This document shows positions 32,925-38,629 of a DNA stretch of 38,629 nt, piece by piece. Under the pieces are notes generated by a model, which saw only the letters and a list, made by a program, of their open reading frames with translations, did not search any database and was not told the origin of the DNA. The position numbers were made by a program, and so were the translations under genes. Origin of the DNA: Actinomycetales bacterium Actino_02 (GTDB lineage: Bacteria; Actinomycetota; Actinomycetes; Propionibacteriales; Propionibacteriaceae). The first letter of the stretch is position 1. Each line of letters starts with the position of its first letter. The stretch is taken from the NCBI GenBank assembly GCA_001603275.1, contig LUYM01000015.1:1-38629 (forward strand). The letters are read 5' to 3'.

Positions 32925-34091
32925 ATGAAGCCGAGCTGGCCCCTGATCGTTGCCGCAGCAGTGCTGGTCAGCGGCTGCTCGACCTCGCCCAGCTGGCGGC
33001 AGGTCGAGCTCGGCACGCTCCAGCCGGCCAGCCTGGCCGGCGCCGGCGACCAACTGCTGGTCGGCGGCAGCACGTCCGGCGCACCGACCCTGGCTCGGAT
33101 CAGCGCCACCGGCCAGAGCTCGACGCTCACCCTGCACCCGGACGGACCCGAGGCTGAGGCTGCCGAACTCGTCCAGCTGGCGGTGCACGGCGACCAGGTG
33201 CAGGCCCTGGGCACGATGATCAGCGGCGCTCACTCCAACCCGCGATGGACGGTCTGGGACGGCTCGCTGGCCGCGAGCAGCCTGACCAGCCATCCGCAGG
33301 AGTTCTTCACTTTCGGCGGCCACGACGCCGGCCCACTGCTCGGCGCCGACTGGGTGGACGGCAAGCCGCTCATCCTGGGCAGCCGAACCACCGCCAGCGG
33401 AGCCCGGGCCGCGCTCTACCAGAACTCCGGCTCCACTTGGCGCGAGTCGGCTGAGCGTCCGGCCGAGTTGGCTTCGACCAAGACCTCGCAGCTGGGCTTC
33501 AGCGCTCTGGCCAGTGGCGGCGAGCAGCTGGTGATCGCCGGGGACGAAGTGCTGCTGACTCAGCCGCTGCAGCAACGTCCGCTGGTCTGGGTGGGCAGCC
33601 CCGGCGGGGCGTGGACGCGACTGGAACCGACCATCGCCGGTGCGCAGGGCGCCGGCCTGGCCCGGGCGCAGGCGGTGACCTGTCCGGCCGACGGCGACAC
33701 CTGCTGGGTGGCCGGCTGGGTGCATGGGCAGCTCCTGACCTGGACGATCACCACCGGGGCCAACCCGTCGGTCGGGCCCGCCGAGGCCCCGACCGGGTCA
33801 GCCGCGGGCACCGCCGCCGGTTCGACAGACCCGGTGCCCGAGATCGGTCTCTGGCGGGGCCGTCCGGTGCTGGCCGGCAACGGTCCTCAGGCCGACCTGT
33901 TCGTCCGCTGCGACGCCGGCTGGCGCGAACTCCCCCTCCCCGGGGACGGTTCCATTACCGTCCAGCCTGATCAGAGCAACTCGCCGGCCCCGTCCGCGCA
34001 GACCACGGTGCGAGCGATGGCCGCCGTCGGGGACCGGTTCTACGTCCTGATTGGGAAGTCCCTCTGGGTGATCGATCACGGCCCCTGCTGA
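32925..34091 (+). CDS. Secreted lipoprotein, probable beta-propeller
   Basis: Predicted lipoprotein of 388 residues with signal LIVAAAVLVSGC (lipobox LVSGC, Cys20). The rest is rich in beta strands with repeated short Trp-containing segments (PRWTVWDGSL, PLVWVGSPGGAWTRL, CWVAGWVHGQLLTW, IGLWRGRPVLAG), which suggests a propeller-like fold. I recognise no enzyme motif. A REP-like repeat (33942-33963) lies in frame near the end and encodes GDGSITVQP within an otherwise continuous frame, followed by a Ser/Pro-rich loop and the final strand RFYVLIGKSLWVIDH. The function is unknown. Confidence 0.75.
   Translation: MKPSWPLIVAAAVLVSGCSTSPSWRQVELGTLQPASLAGAGDQLLVGGSTSGAPTLARISATGQSSTLTLHPDGPEAEAAELVQLAVHGDQVQALGTMISGAHSNPRWTVWDGSLAASSLTSHPQEFFTFGGHDAGPLLGADWVDGKPLILGSRTTASGARAALYQNSGSTWRESAERPAELASTKTSQLGFSALASGGEQLVIAGDEVLLTQPLQQRPLVWVGSPGGAWTRLEPTIAGAQGAGLARAQAVTCPADGDTCWVAGWVHGQLLTWTITTGANPSVGPAEAPTGSAAGTAAGSTDPVPEIGLWRGRPVLAGNGPQADLFVRCDAGWRELPLPGDGSITVQPDQSNSPAPSAQTTVRAMAAVGDRFYVLIGKSLWVIDHGPC
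33942..33963 (+). repeat. REP-like repeat inside the lipoprotein gene
   Basis: Exact copy of the GGACGGTtccattACCGTCC unit with two leading G. The flank CAGCCTGATCAGAGCAACTCG matches, with two changes, the flank of the copy at 34103, so about 45 bases are shared. Confidence 0.85.
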
Positions 34092-34102
34092 CGGCTCGGA
34101 AT

Positions 34103-34158
34103 GGGGACGGTTCCAATACCGTCCACCCTGGTCAGAGCAACTCGTCAGAACCGTCCCC
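34103..34158. repeat. Complete REP-like element with 10-base terminal inverted repeats
   Basis: It starts with GGGGACGGTT (34103-34112) and ends with AACCGTCCCC (34149-34158). The internal unit has one mismatch (CAATACC). It lies between the lipoprotein stop and the DEDDh gene and gives the best view of the whole 56-base element. Confidence 0.8.
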
Positions 34159-34200
34159 GACACGCGGCGGTGGCGGGACGGGGTTGTCAGTCCGGACGGC

Positions 34201-34206
34201 TAGCGT
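34201..34206 (+). promoter_or_regulatory. Leaderless -10 of the DEDDh/GIY-YIG gene
   Basis: TAGCGT, seven bases, then GTG 34214. It supports the shorter start of the nuclease gene. Confidence 0.6.
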
Positions 34207-34213
34207 CACGAAG

Positions 34214-36001
34214 GTGAGTCCGTCAGCTCTGGTTCAGCCCAGCTTCGCCGATCTCGGCCAGCCGCTGGCCGAGGTGACGTTCTGTGTGGTCGACCTGGAG
34301 ACCACCGGCGGCGGCGAGGCGGACGCCATCACCGAGATCGGCGCGGTCAAGGTCTGTGGCGGCCAGGTGATCGGCGAGTTCCAGACCCTGGTCAACCCGA
34401 ACGCCCACATCCCGGCGCTGATCGCCGTGCTGACCGGCATCACCGACCAGCTGGTCGCCGACGCCCCGAAACTGCCCGAGGTGCTGCCGGCCTTCCTGGA
34501 GTTCGCCGCCGGCAGCGTCATGGTCGCCCACAACGCCCGCTTCGACATGGGCTTCCTGCGACGAGCCTGCCAGCGCTACGACTACTCCTGGCCGAACCCG
34601 GCCGTTGTCGACACGCTCGCCTTGGCCCGGCAGGTGCTGCTGCGCGACGAGGTGCCCAATGCCAAGCTCGGCACCCTGGCCGCCCATTTCGGAGCCACCA
34701 CCACCCCGAACCACCGCGCCCTCGACGACGCCAAGGCCACCGTCGACGTGCTGCACGGGCTGCTGGAGCGGATCGGCAATCTGGGCGCGCACACGTTGCC
34801 CGAACTACTCGAGTTCACCCGGCAGGTGTCCCCACAGCGCCGAGCCAAGCGGACGCTGGCCAAGGACGTCCCCTCCGCGCCGGGCATCTACCAGTTCATC
34901 GCCGAGCTCCCCGGGCCGGACGGACGTCCGCGCCGCCAGGTGCTCTACGTCGGCAAGAGCCGCAACCTGCGCAAGCGGGTGGCCAGCTACTTCACCGCGG
35001 CCGAGACCCGCTCCCGGATCGACGAAATGGTCCGGATCGCCACCTCGGTCGAGACCACGGTCTGCCGCACTCCGCTGGAGGCGGATGTCCTGGAGCTGCG
35101 CCTGATCGGCGCCCACTCGCCGCGCTACAACCGCCGCTCCAAGTTCCCCGAACGCCAGCTGTGGCTCAAGCTCACCGATGAGCCGTTCCCGCGGCTGTCG
35201 ATCGTCCGCACCGCCGGCGACGGCGCCACCTACCTGGGCCCGTTCCGGCGTCGGGAGTCGGCCGAACAGGCGATGCTGGCCATCTACGACGCCTTCCGGC
35301 TGCGTCAGTGCTCGGCCCGGTTGTCGGCCCGAAAAGCCAGCCCGGCCTGCGCCTTGGCCGGGATGGGACGCTGCCCGGCCCCATGTCAGTTCACGATCAG
35401 TCGCGAGGAGTACGGCGAGCTGGTCGAGGGCGTCCGGGCCTGTCTGAGCCGGGATTTCCGTCCGCTGGTGTCCGCGCTGCGCCCGCGGCTGGCCCAACTG
35501 GTGGCCGCCGAGCGATTCGAGGAGGCCGGCCTGCTCACCGAGCGCCTGGAGAGCTTCGGACGGGCGGTGGTCCGGCATCACCGGCTGGCCAGCCTGGCGG
35601 GCTGTGCCCAGATCGTGGCCGCCCGGCGCACCGAGGACGGCTGGGAGATCCACGTGATCCGGCATGGACGGCTGGTCGCCGCAGCCCTGGCTCGGCCCGG
35701 CGAGATCCCCCAGCAGGTGGCCCGGGACGCGGTGGCCACCGCCGAGTGGGTGCCGGCTCCGTCCGGTCCGGCCCCAGCGGCGATCATCGAGGAGACCGAG
35801 CGGATCGCCGACTGGCTGGAGCTGCCCGGCGTCCGACTGATCGAGATCGATGGCGACTGGTGCTGGCCGCTGGGGGTGGGCCCGAGCGCCGGCGAGCAGC
35901 TGCGAGCAACACCGACCCCGGTGGGGGCAGCGGAGGCGCAGCCGTCCGCCGAGAAGGCGGACGCGGTGGCGTCCGACTCGGTCGTGCTCGCGACGGCCTA
36001 A
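34214..36001 (+). CDS. DEDDh exonuclease - GIY-YIG (UvrC N-terminal-like) fusion
   Basis: Probable DNA-repair protein of 595 residues. Residues 20-185 form a DnaQ/epsilon-type 3'-5' exonuclease with DEDDh residues Asp27, Glu29 (DLETTG), Asp111 (NARFD), His167 and Asp172. Residues 220-300 form a GIY-YIG nuclease: GIY 224-226, LYVGKSRNLRKRV (244-256). Residues 300-500 resemble UvrC beyond its nuclease, including a Cys-rich patch (QCSARL, ACALAGMGRCPAPC) and a UVR-like region. It matches M. tuberculosis Rv2191. I use GTG 34214 because a TAGCGT -10 sits seven bases upstream; a GTG at 34184 would add ten residues. Confidence 0.92.
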   Translation: MSPSALVQPSFADLGQPLAEVTFCVVDLETTGGGEADAITEIGAVKVCGGQVIGEFQTLVNPNAHIPALIAVLTGITDQLVADAPKLPEVLPAFLEFAAGSVMVAHNARFDMGFLRRACQRYDYSWPNPAVVDTLALARQVLLRDEVPNAKLGTLAAHFGATTTPNHRALDDAKATVDVLHGLLERIGNLGAHTLPELLEFTRQVSPQRRAKRTLAKDVPSAPGIYQFIAELPGPDGRPRRQVLYVGKSRNLRKRVASYFTAAETRSRIDEMVRIATSVETTVCRTPLEADVLELRLIGAHSPRYNRRSKFPERQLWLKLTDEPFPRLSIVRTAGDGATYLGPFRRRESAEQAMLAIYDAFRLRQCSARLSARKASPACALAGMGRCPAPCQFTISREEYGELVEGVRACLSRDFRPLVSALRPRLAQLVAAERFEEAGLLTERLESFGRAVVRHHRLASLAGCAQIVAARRTEDGWEIHVIRHGRLVAAALARPGEIPQQVARDAVATAEWVPAPSGPAPAAIIEETERIADWLELPGVRLIEIDGDWCWPLGVGPSAGEQLRATPTPVGAAEAQPSAEKADAVASDSVVLATA

Positions 36002-36004
36002 GAT
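35999..36004 (+). promoter_or_regulatory. Leaderless -10 overlapping the previous stop codon
   Basis: TAAGAT begins with the stop codon TAA of the DEDDh gene (35999-36001) and lies seven bases before ATG 36012. Confidence 0.6.
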
Positions 36005-36011
36005 CAGGCCC

Positions 36012-36287
36012 ATGATCACCGCGATTGTGTTCGTCGAGGCCGAGGTTGCCCGCATCCCAGAGATCGCCCAGGAGATCGCCGATCTCGACGGCGTCTCCGA
36101 GGTCTACTCGGTCACCGGCAAGGTCGATCTGATCGCGCTGGTCCGGGTGCCGACCGTGGACGCGGTCGCCGCCACCGTGGCCGACAAGCTGAATCGGGTG
36201 GCTGGCGTGCTGAGCACCGAGACCCACATCGCCTTCCAGGCCTACTCCAAGCTCGATCTGGAAGCCGCGTTCTCGATCGGCGGCTGA
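36012..36287 (+). CDS. Stand-alone Lrp/AsnC ligand-binding (RAM) domain protein
   Basis: Protein of 91 residues consisting only of the alpha/beta RAM sandwich of Lrp/AsnC regulators: MITAIVFVEAE, IPEIAQEIADLDGVSEVYSVTGKVDLIALVRV and a C-terminal STETHIAFQAYSKLD. There is no HTH, so it cannot bind DNA alone. It may bind an amino acid and modulate full-length Lrp proteins or another partner. The same stand-alone gene is commonly found in this actinobacterial neighbourhood. It is probably leaderless. Confidence 0.92.
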   Translation: MITAIVFVEAEVARIPEIAQEIADLDGVSEVYSVTGKVDLIALVRVPTVDAVAATVADKLNRVAGVLSTETHIAFQAYSKLDLEAAFSIGG

Positions 36288-36542
36288 CCCACCGCGCCCT
36301 CGTCGGTCGCGCTATCCGTCCGTCCGCCGCGCTACCCGTCCGTCGTGAAGCTACCCGTCTACCGGTAGCGCCGCACCTGTATCGGTAGCACAGCCACGAG
36401 TACCGGTAGCGCCGCGGCTCCAGCCGGTGACCCTACGCGAGTCCCCCTGCCCGGCGGACCGAAAAGGAACCGTCCCCACCGGTCCCGAACGCAGCAGTGG
36501 GACGAAAGGGAACCGTCCCCTTTCGTCCCACTGACACGCTGA
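36288..36542. repeat. Intergenic repeat patch: CGGTAGCG array and two REP-like variants
   Basis: CGGTAGCG-type motifs occur at 36363-36370, 36383-36390 (last base A) and 36404-36411, 20 and 21 bases apart, with CGCTACCC at 36330-36337. Variant REP-like units follow on the minus strand at 36456-36477 and 36499-36520. No gene. Confidence 0.7.
36496..36532 (-). terminator. Perfect 15-base hairpin after cyclophilin gene
   Basis: AGTGGGACGAAAGGG (36496-36510) pairs perfectly with CCCTTTCGTCCCACT (36518-36532) around a seven-base loop. It lies 10 bases beyond the ppiA stop and includes one REP-like variant, so a repeat appears to serve as a terminator. Confidence 0.75.
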
Positions 36543-37061
36543 TCAGGCTTCGGTGATCTCCACCGAGGTGATCACCACCGGCTCCACCGGACGGTCCATC
36601 CGGCCGGTCGGGGTGGTGGCGATCGAGTCGACGACCCGCTGCGAAGCGGCGTCCTTCACCTCACCGAAGATCGTGTGACGACGGTTCAGGTGCGGCGTCG
36701 GCGCGACCGTGATGAAGAACTGCGAGCCGTTGGTGCCGGGTCCGGCATTGGCCATGGCCAGCAGGTACGGCTTGTTGAAGCTGAGCTCGGGGTGGAACTC
36801 GTCGGCGAAGCGGTAGCCAGGACCGCCGGTGCCGGTGCCCAGCGGGCAGCCGCCCTGGATCATGAAGCCGTCGATCACCCGGTGGAAGATCAGCCCGTCG
36901 TAGAACTTGCCGGTGGTCGGCGCGCCGGTCTGCGGGTCGGCGTACTCCTTGGTCCCGGAGGCGAGCCCCACGAAGTTGTCCACGGTCTTGGGCGCGTGAT
37001 CGGCGAAGAGCTCGATCACGATGTCCCCGTGATTGGTGTGCAGAGTTGCGGTCTGGGCCAT
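36543..37061 (-). CDS. ppiA: Cyclophilin-type peptidyl-prolyl isomerase
   Basis: Cytoplasmic cyclophilin of 172 residues catalysing cis-trans isomerisation of Xaa-Pro bonds. It has the active-site block [13 protein letters not shown] (catalytic Arg in FHRV), the [17 protein letters not shown] substrate groove, [12 protein letters not shown] and the C-terminal strand PVVITSVEI. There is no signal peptide. ATG 37061 has AGAAAGGAAGG upstream. It is divergent from the sunset-domain gene and followed by a perfect hairpin. Confidence 0.95.
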   Translation of the reverse strand: MAQTATLHTNHGDIVIELFADHAPKTVDNFVGLASGTKEYADPQTGAPTTGKFYDGLIFHRVIDGFMIQGGCPLGTGTGGPGYRFADEFHPELSFNKPYLLAMANAGPGTNGSQFFITVAPTPHLNRRHTIFGEVKDAASQRVVDSIATTPTGRMDRPVEPVVITSVEITEA

Positions 37062-37178
37062 GCGGGCCTTCCTTTCTGTTCGCCCCCATCGTTGCAGATG
37101 CTGGGTAGCCGATGCCTTGGGCGGGTACGGTGGTCACTAACGACCAGGCACGACTTGTGAGCTGAGCAACGGAGGCAC

Positions 37179-38081
37179 ATGAAGACCAAGAAACTGCTCC
37201 ACTCAGTGGAAGAGGGTACCCAGGCTGCGGTGGAGCGCCTGTCTCCCTATGTCGAGCAGGCATTGCGCGAAGGTGGTGAGTTCGCCGACCAGACCTACGC
37301 GAAACTGCGCCCCGGCTTGCGCGAAGCCCAGATCCGTAGCGCACGGCTGGCCGCCGACACCTTCGAGAAGGTTCAACCGGCCATCGACGATGCGCTGAGC
37401 CGGGTCTCGCCCGCTGTGGACGCCACCGTGAAGAAGGTCCGTCCGGCCGTCGACGACGTCCTGGAGCGGATCCCGCCGACCGTCGAGTACGCCCGCGAGC
37501 GCGTCCAGGACGACGTCCTGCCGGCGCTGGCCGCCCAGCTGCGGCAGCTGGCTGCCCAGCCGCTGGCCAAGGAGATCCAGGCTGCGGCCGCAGCAACGGC
37601 GTTGGCTGCGCAACTGGAGAAGGCCTCCGGAAAGAAGAAGCGCTCCGGCTGGAAGGTCTTCGGACGAGTCCTGCTGGCCGGCGCCCTGCTCGGCGGCGTG
37701 TTCGTGGCCGTCCGCAAGCTCTTCGCCGATCCGGCGACCGGCTGGGAGAACCACGTCCCGAAGAACAGCACCTACGTGGCCGATCCGACGCTCGACGATG
37801 ACGATCTGTTCGGCGACGACGAGACCGAGCCGCAGGCCGCTCCGGTCAGCGAGGCCGAGCCCGCAGCTGCCCCGACGGCGTCCGAGGCCTCGTCCAGCCC
37901 GTACGGCCCGGGCTCCTATGTGGGCGACGAGCCGCCGGCCGGCTTCGAGATCAAGGGCAATGATCGCTCGCTGAAGTATCACGTCCCCGGGATGGCCGCC
38001 TACGACCGCACCATCGCCGAGGTCTGGTTCGAGAGCGAAGAGGCTGCTCAGGCGGCCGGCTTCACCAGGGCGCAGCGCTGA
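37179..38081 (+). CDS. Membrane protein with C-terminal sunset domain
   Basis: Protein of 300 residues. The N-terminal half (about 1-150) is helical and amphipathic, with spaced repeats such as VQPAIDDALSRVSPAVD and KKVRPAVDDVLERIPP, apolipoprotein/LEA-like. A membrane helix follows (about 163-182, VFGRVLLAGALLGGVFVAV), then an acidic/Ala-Pro linker with DDDDLFGDDE. The end (about 253-298: GFEIKGNDRSLKYHVPGMAAYDRT, then AEVWFESEEAAQAAGF) matches the short sunset domain found at the ends of many actinobacterial proteins; its function is unknown. ATG 37179 has GGAGG seven bases upstream. The ppiA pairing is common in actinobacteria. Confidence 0.8.
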   Translation: MKTKKLLHSVEEGTQAAVERLSPYVEQALREGGEFADQTYAKLRPGLREAQIRSARLAADTFEKVQPAIDDALSRVSPAVDATVKKVRPAVDDVLERIPPTVEYARERVQDDVLPALAAQLRQLAAQPLAKEIQAAAAATALAAQLEKASGKKKRSGWKVFGRVLLAGALLGGVFVAVRKLFADPATGWENHVPKNSTYVADPTLDDDDLFGDDETEPQAAPVSEAEPAAAPTASEASSSPYGPGSYVGDEPPAGFEIKGNDRSLKYHVPGMAAYDRTIAEVWFESEEAAQAAGFTRAQR

Positions 38082-38105
38082 TCTGACCCACACCGCACGA
38101 GAATT

Positions 38106-38136
38106 TCCGGGGTCCGACTCACAGTCGGGCCCCGGA
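38106..38136 (+). terminator. Hairpin terminator after sunset-domain gene
   Basis: TCCGGGG-T-CCGACT (38106-38119) pairs with AGTCGG-G-CCCCGGA (38123-38136), with one T-G wobble and a three-base loop, followed by TTCGTCT. Confidence 0.8.
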
Positions 38137-38152
38137 TTCGTCTATCTAGGGT

Positions 38153-38629
38153 GTGAGTGATGATCTGTGGGTGCTGGCGGCACCCTTCCGCGCGCACGTC
38201 CGTCGGCTGCTCGACCAGACCGGCCTGCCCTGGCCGGTGGTCGCGCTGGCCACCGGCCTCTCCCCCGCACTGATCCGCAATCTGCTCTTCGGCCGGGATG
38301 GACGCCACCGCAACCGGCTGCCGGCCCCGGCGGCGCGCGCCCTGCTGGCTCTGGATGCTGATCGCCTGCTCGGCCAGCGTCGGCTCTGGGTGAGCGCCGA
38401 ACCGACGGCCCTCATGATCACTGAGTTGCTCGCGACCGGCTGCTCGCCGGCGGCGCTGGCCCGGTACTGCCGGCTCAGCGAGCCGGAGCTGATCGGCCTG
38501 CTCGATGCAGCACTGTGCACCCGACTGACCGAGTTGCTGGTCGGGGCTGCCCGGCTGCAATGGCGGCGTCCGCTGCGGCCGGTGGCCGGGCAGCCGGTCA
38601 CGACGCGGCCGCCTCGCACTGCGGCGGGT
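38153..38629 (+). CDS. Probable HTH DNA-binding protein (3' truncated)
   Basis: An open frame of 159 codons from GTG 38153 runs off the window end. It begins MSDDLWVLAAPFRAHVRRLL. Residues about 24-55 (GLPWPVVALATGLSPALIRN, then LLFGRDG) look like a helix-turn-helix, and a second similar unit (TGCSPAALARYCRLSEPELI, about 96-115) suggests a duplicated HTH. The C-terminus seen is Arg/Pro-rich. CTATCT and TAGGGT just upstream fit a leaderless promoter. The specific family is not recognised. Overlapping frames read Arg-rich nonsense, and codon third positions support this frame. Confidence 0.6.
   Translation, partial: MSDDLWVLAAPFRAHVRRLLDQTGLPWPVVALATGLSPALIRNLLFGRDGRHRNRLPAPAARALLALDADRLLGQRRLWVSAEPTALMITELLATGCSPAALARYCRLSEPELIGLLDAALCTRLTELLVGAARLQWRRPLRPVAGQPVTTRPPRTAAG

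Noticed and set aside
1-38629. CRISPR array, tRNA, rRNA, prophage or defence system
   Set aside because: No regularly spaced long repeats, no tRNA cloverleaf or rRNA signature noticed, and no integrase, transposase, nuclease-helicase defence set or toxin-antitoxin pair among the genes. The DEDDh-GIY-YIG and HelD proteins fit housekeeping families.

Overview
The window is a piece of chromosome from a high-GC actinobacterium, most likely a member of or close to Propionibacteriaceae. The evidence is the very high G+C, many GTG/TTG starts and many leaderless -10/start pairs. The superoxide dismutase also closely resembles, from memory, the propionibacterial cambialistic enzyme. From about 15.2 to 36.3 kb the gene order (metF, idsA, PASTA kinase, class II DAHP synthase, plsC, NlpC/P60, DEDDh-GIY-YIG protein, stand-alone Lrp domain) recalls the Mycobacterium tuberculosis Rv2172c-Rv2191 and Corynebacterium glutamicum metF-idsA-pknL-aroG neighbourhoods. 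The genus cannot be fixed from this sequence alone.

Layout. 1-1757: end of an ECF vitamin-type transporter (double ATPase, then S component). 1820-2428: sodA. 2541-4546: two tandem resuscitation-promoting-factor genes sharing a near-identical promoter/dyad. 4791-7572: a TetR repressor divergent from a DUF2568 membrane protein and an MBL hydrolase, followed by a VOC protein and an NAD(P)-binding protein. 7674-11562 (minus strand): infA-rpmJ-rpsM-rpsK-rpsD-rpoA-rplQ. 11923-12786: unknown membrane protein. 13018-15183: HelD/HelR-type RNA polymerase recycling ATPase. 15205-17251: divergent metF and polyprenyl diphosphate synthase. 17346-18986: GNAT and ThiE-like genes. 19104-21095: PASTA kinase. 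21564-26067: MBL hydrolase, aroQ, YeiH exporter with LysR regulator, and an AroE-AroK fusion. 26135-30363: small protein, threonine aldolase, class II DAHP synthase, acyltransferase, alpha/beta hydrolase. 30450-34091: metallopeptidase-like lipoprotein, NlpC/P60 hydrolase, CxxC mini-protein, secreted lipoprotein. 34214-36287: DEDDh/GIY-YIG nuclease and Lrp-type domain. 36543-38629: cyclophilin, sunset-domain membrane protein and a truncated HTH-like gene.

How the genes work together. Several concern the wall and growth state: two Rpf muralytic enzymes, an NlpC/P60 peptidase and a PASTA kinase that would sense muropeptides. The shikimate genes are clustered: DAHP synthase, dehydroquinase and the dehydrogenase-kinase fusion. 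The transcription/translation core is represented by the alpha operon and HelD.

No CRISPR, prophage, transposase or defence island was seen. The most interesting material is non-coding. It includes a shared promoter dyad on both rpf genes and a long inverted repeat that could mask the first rpf ribosome-binding site. There is a tandem TetR operator and a palindromic divergent leaderless promoter. At least ten copies of a REP-like repeat occur, one of them inside a reading frame, as well as an orphan promoter after the kinase gene.
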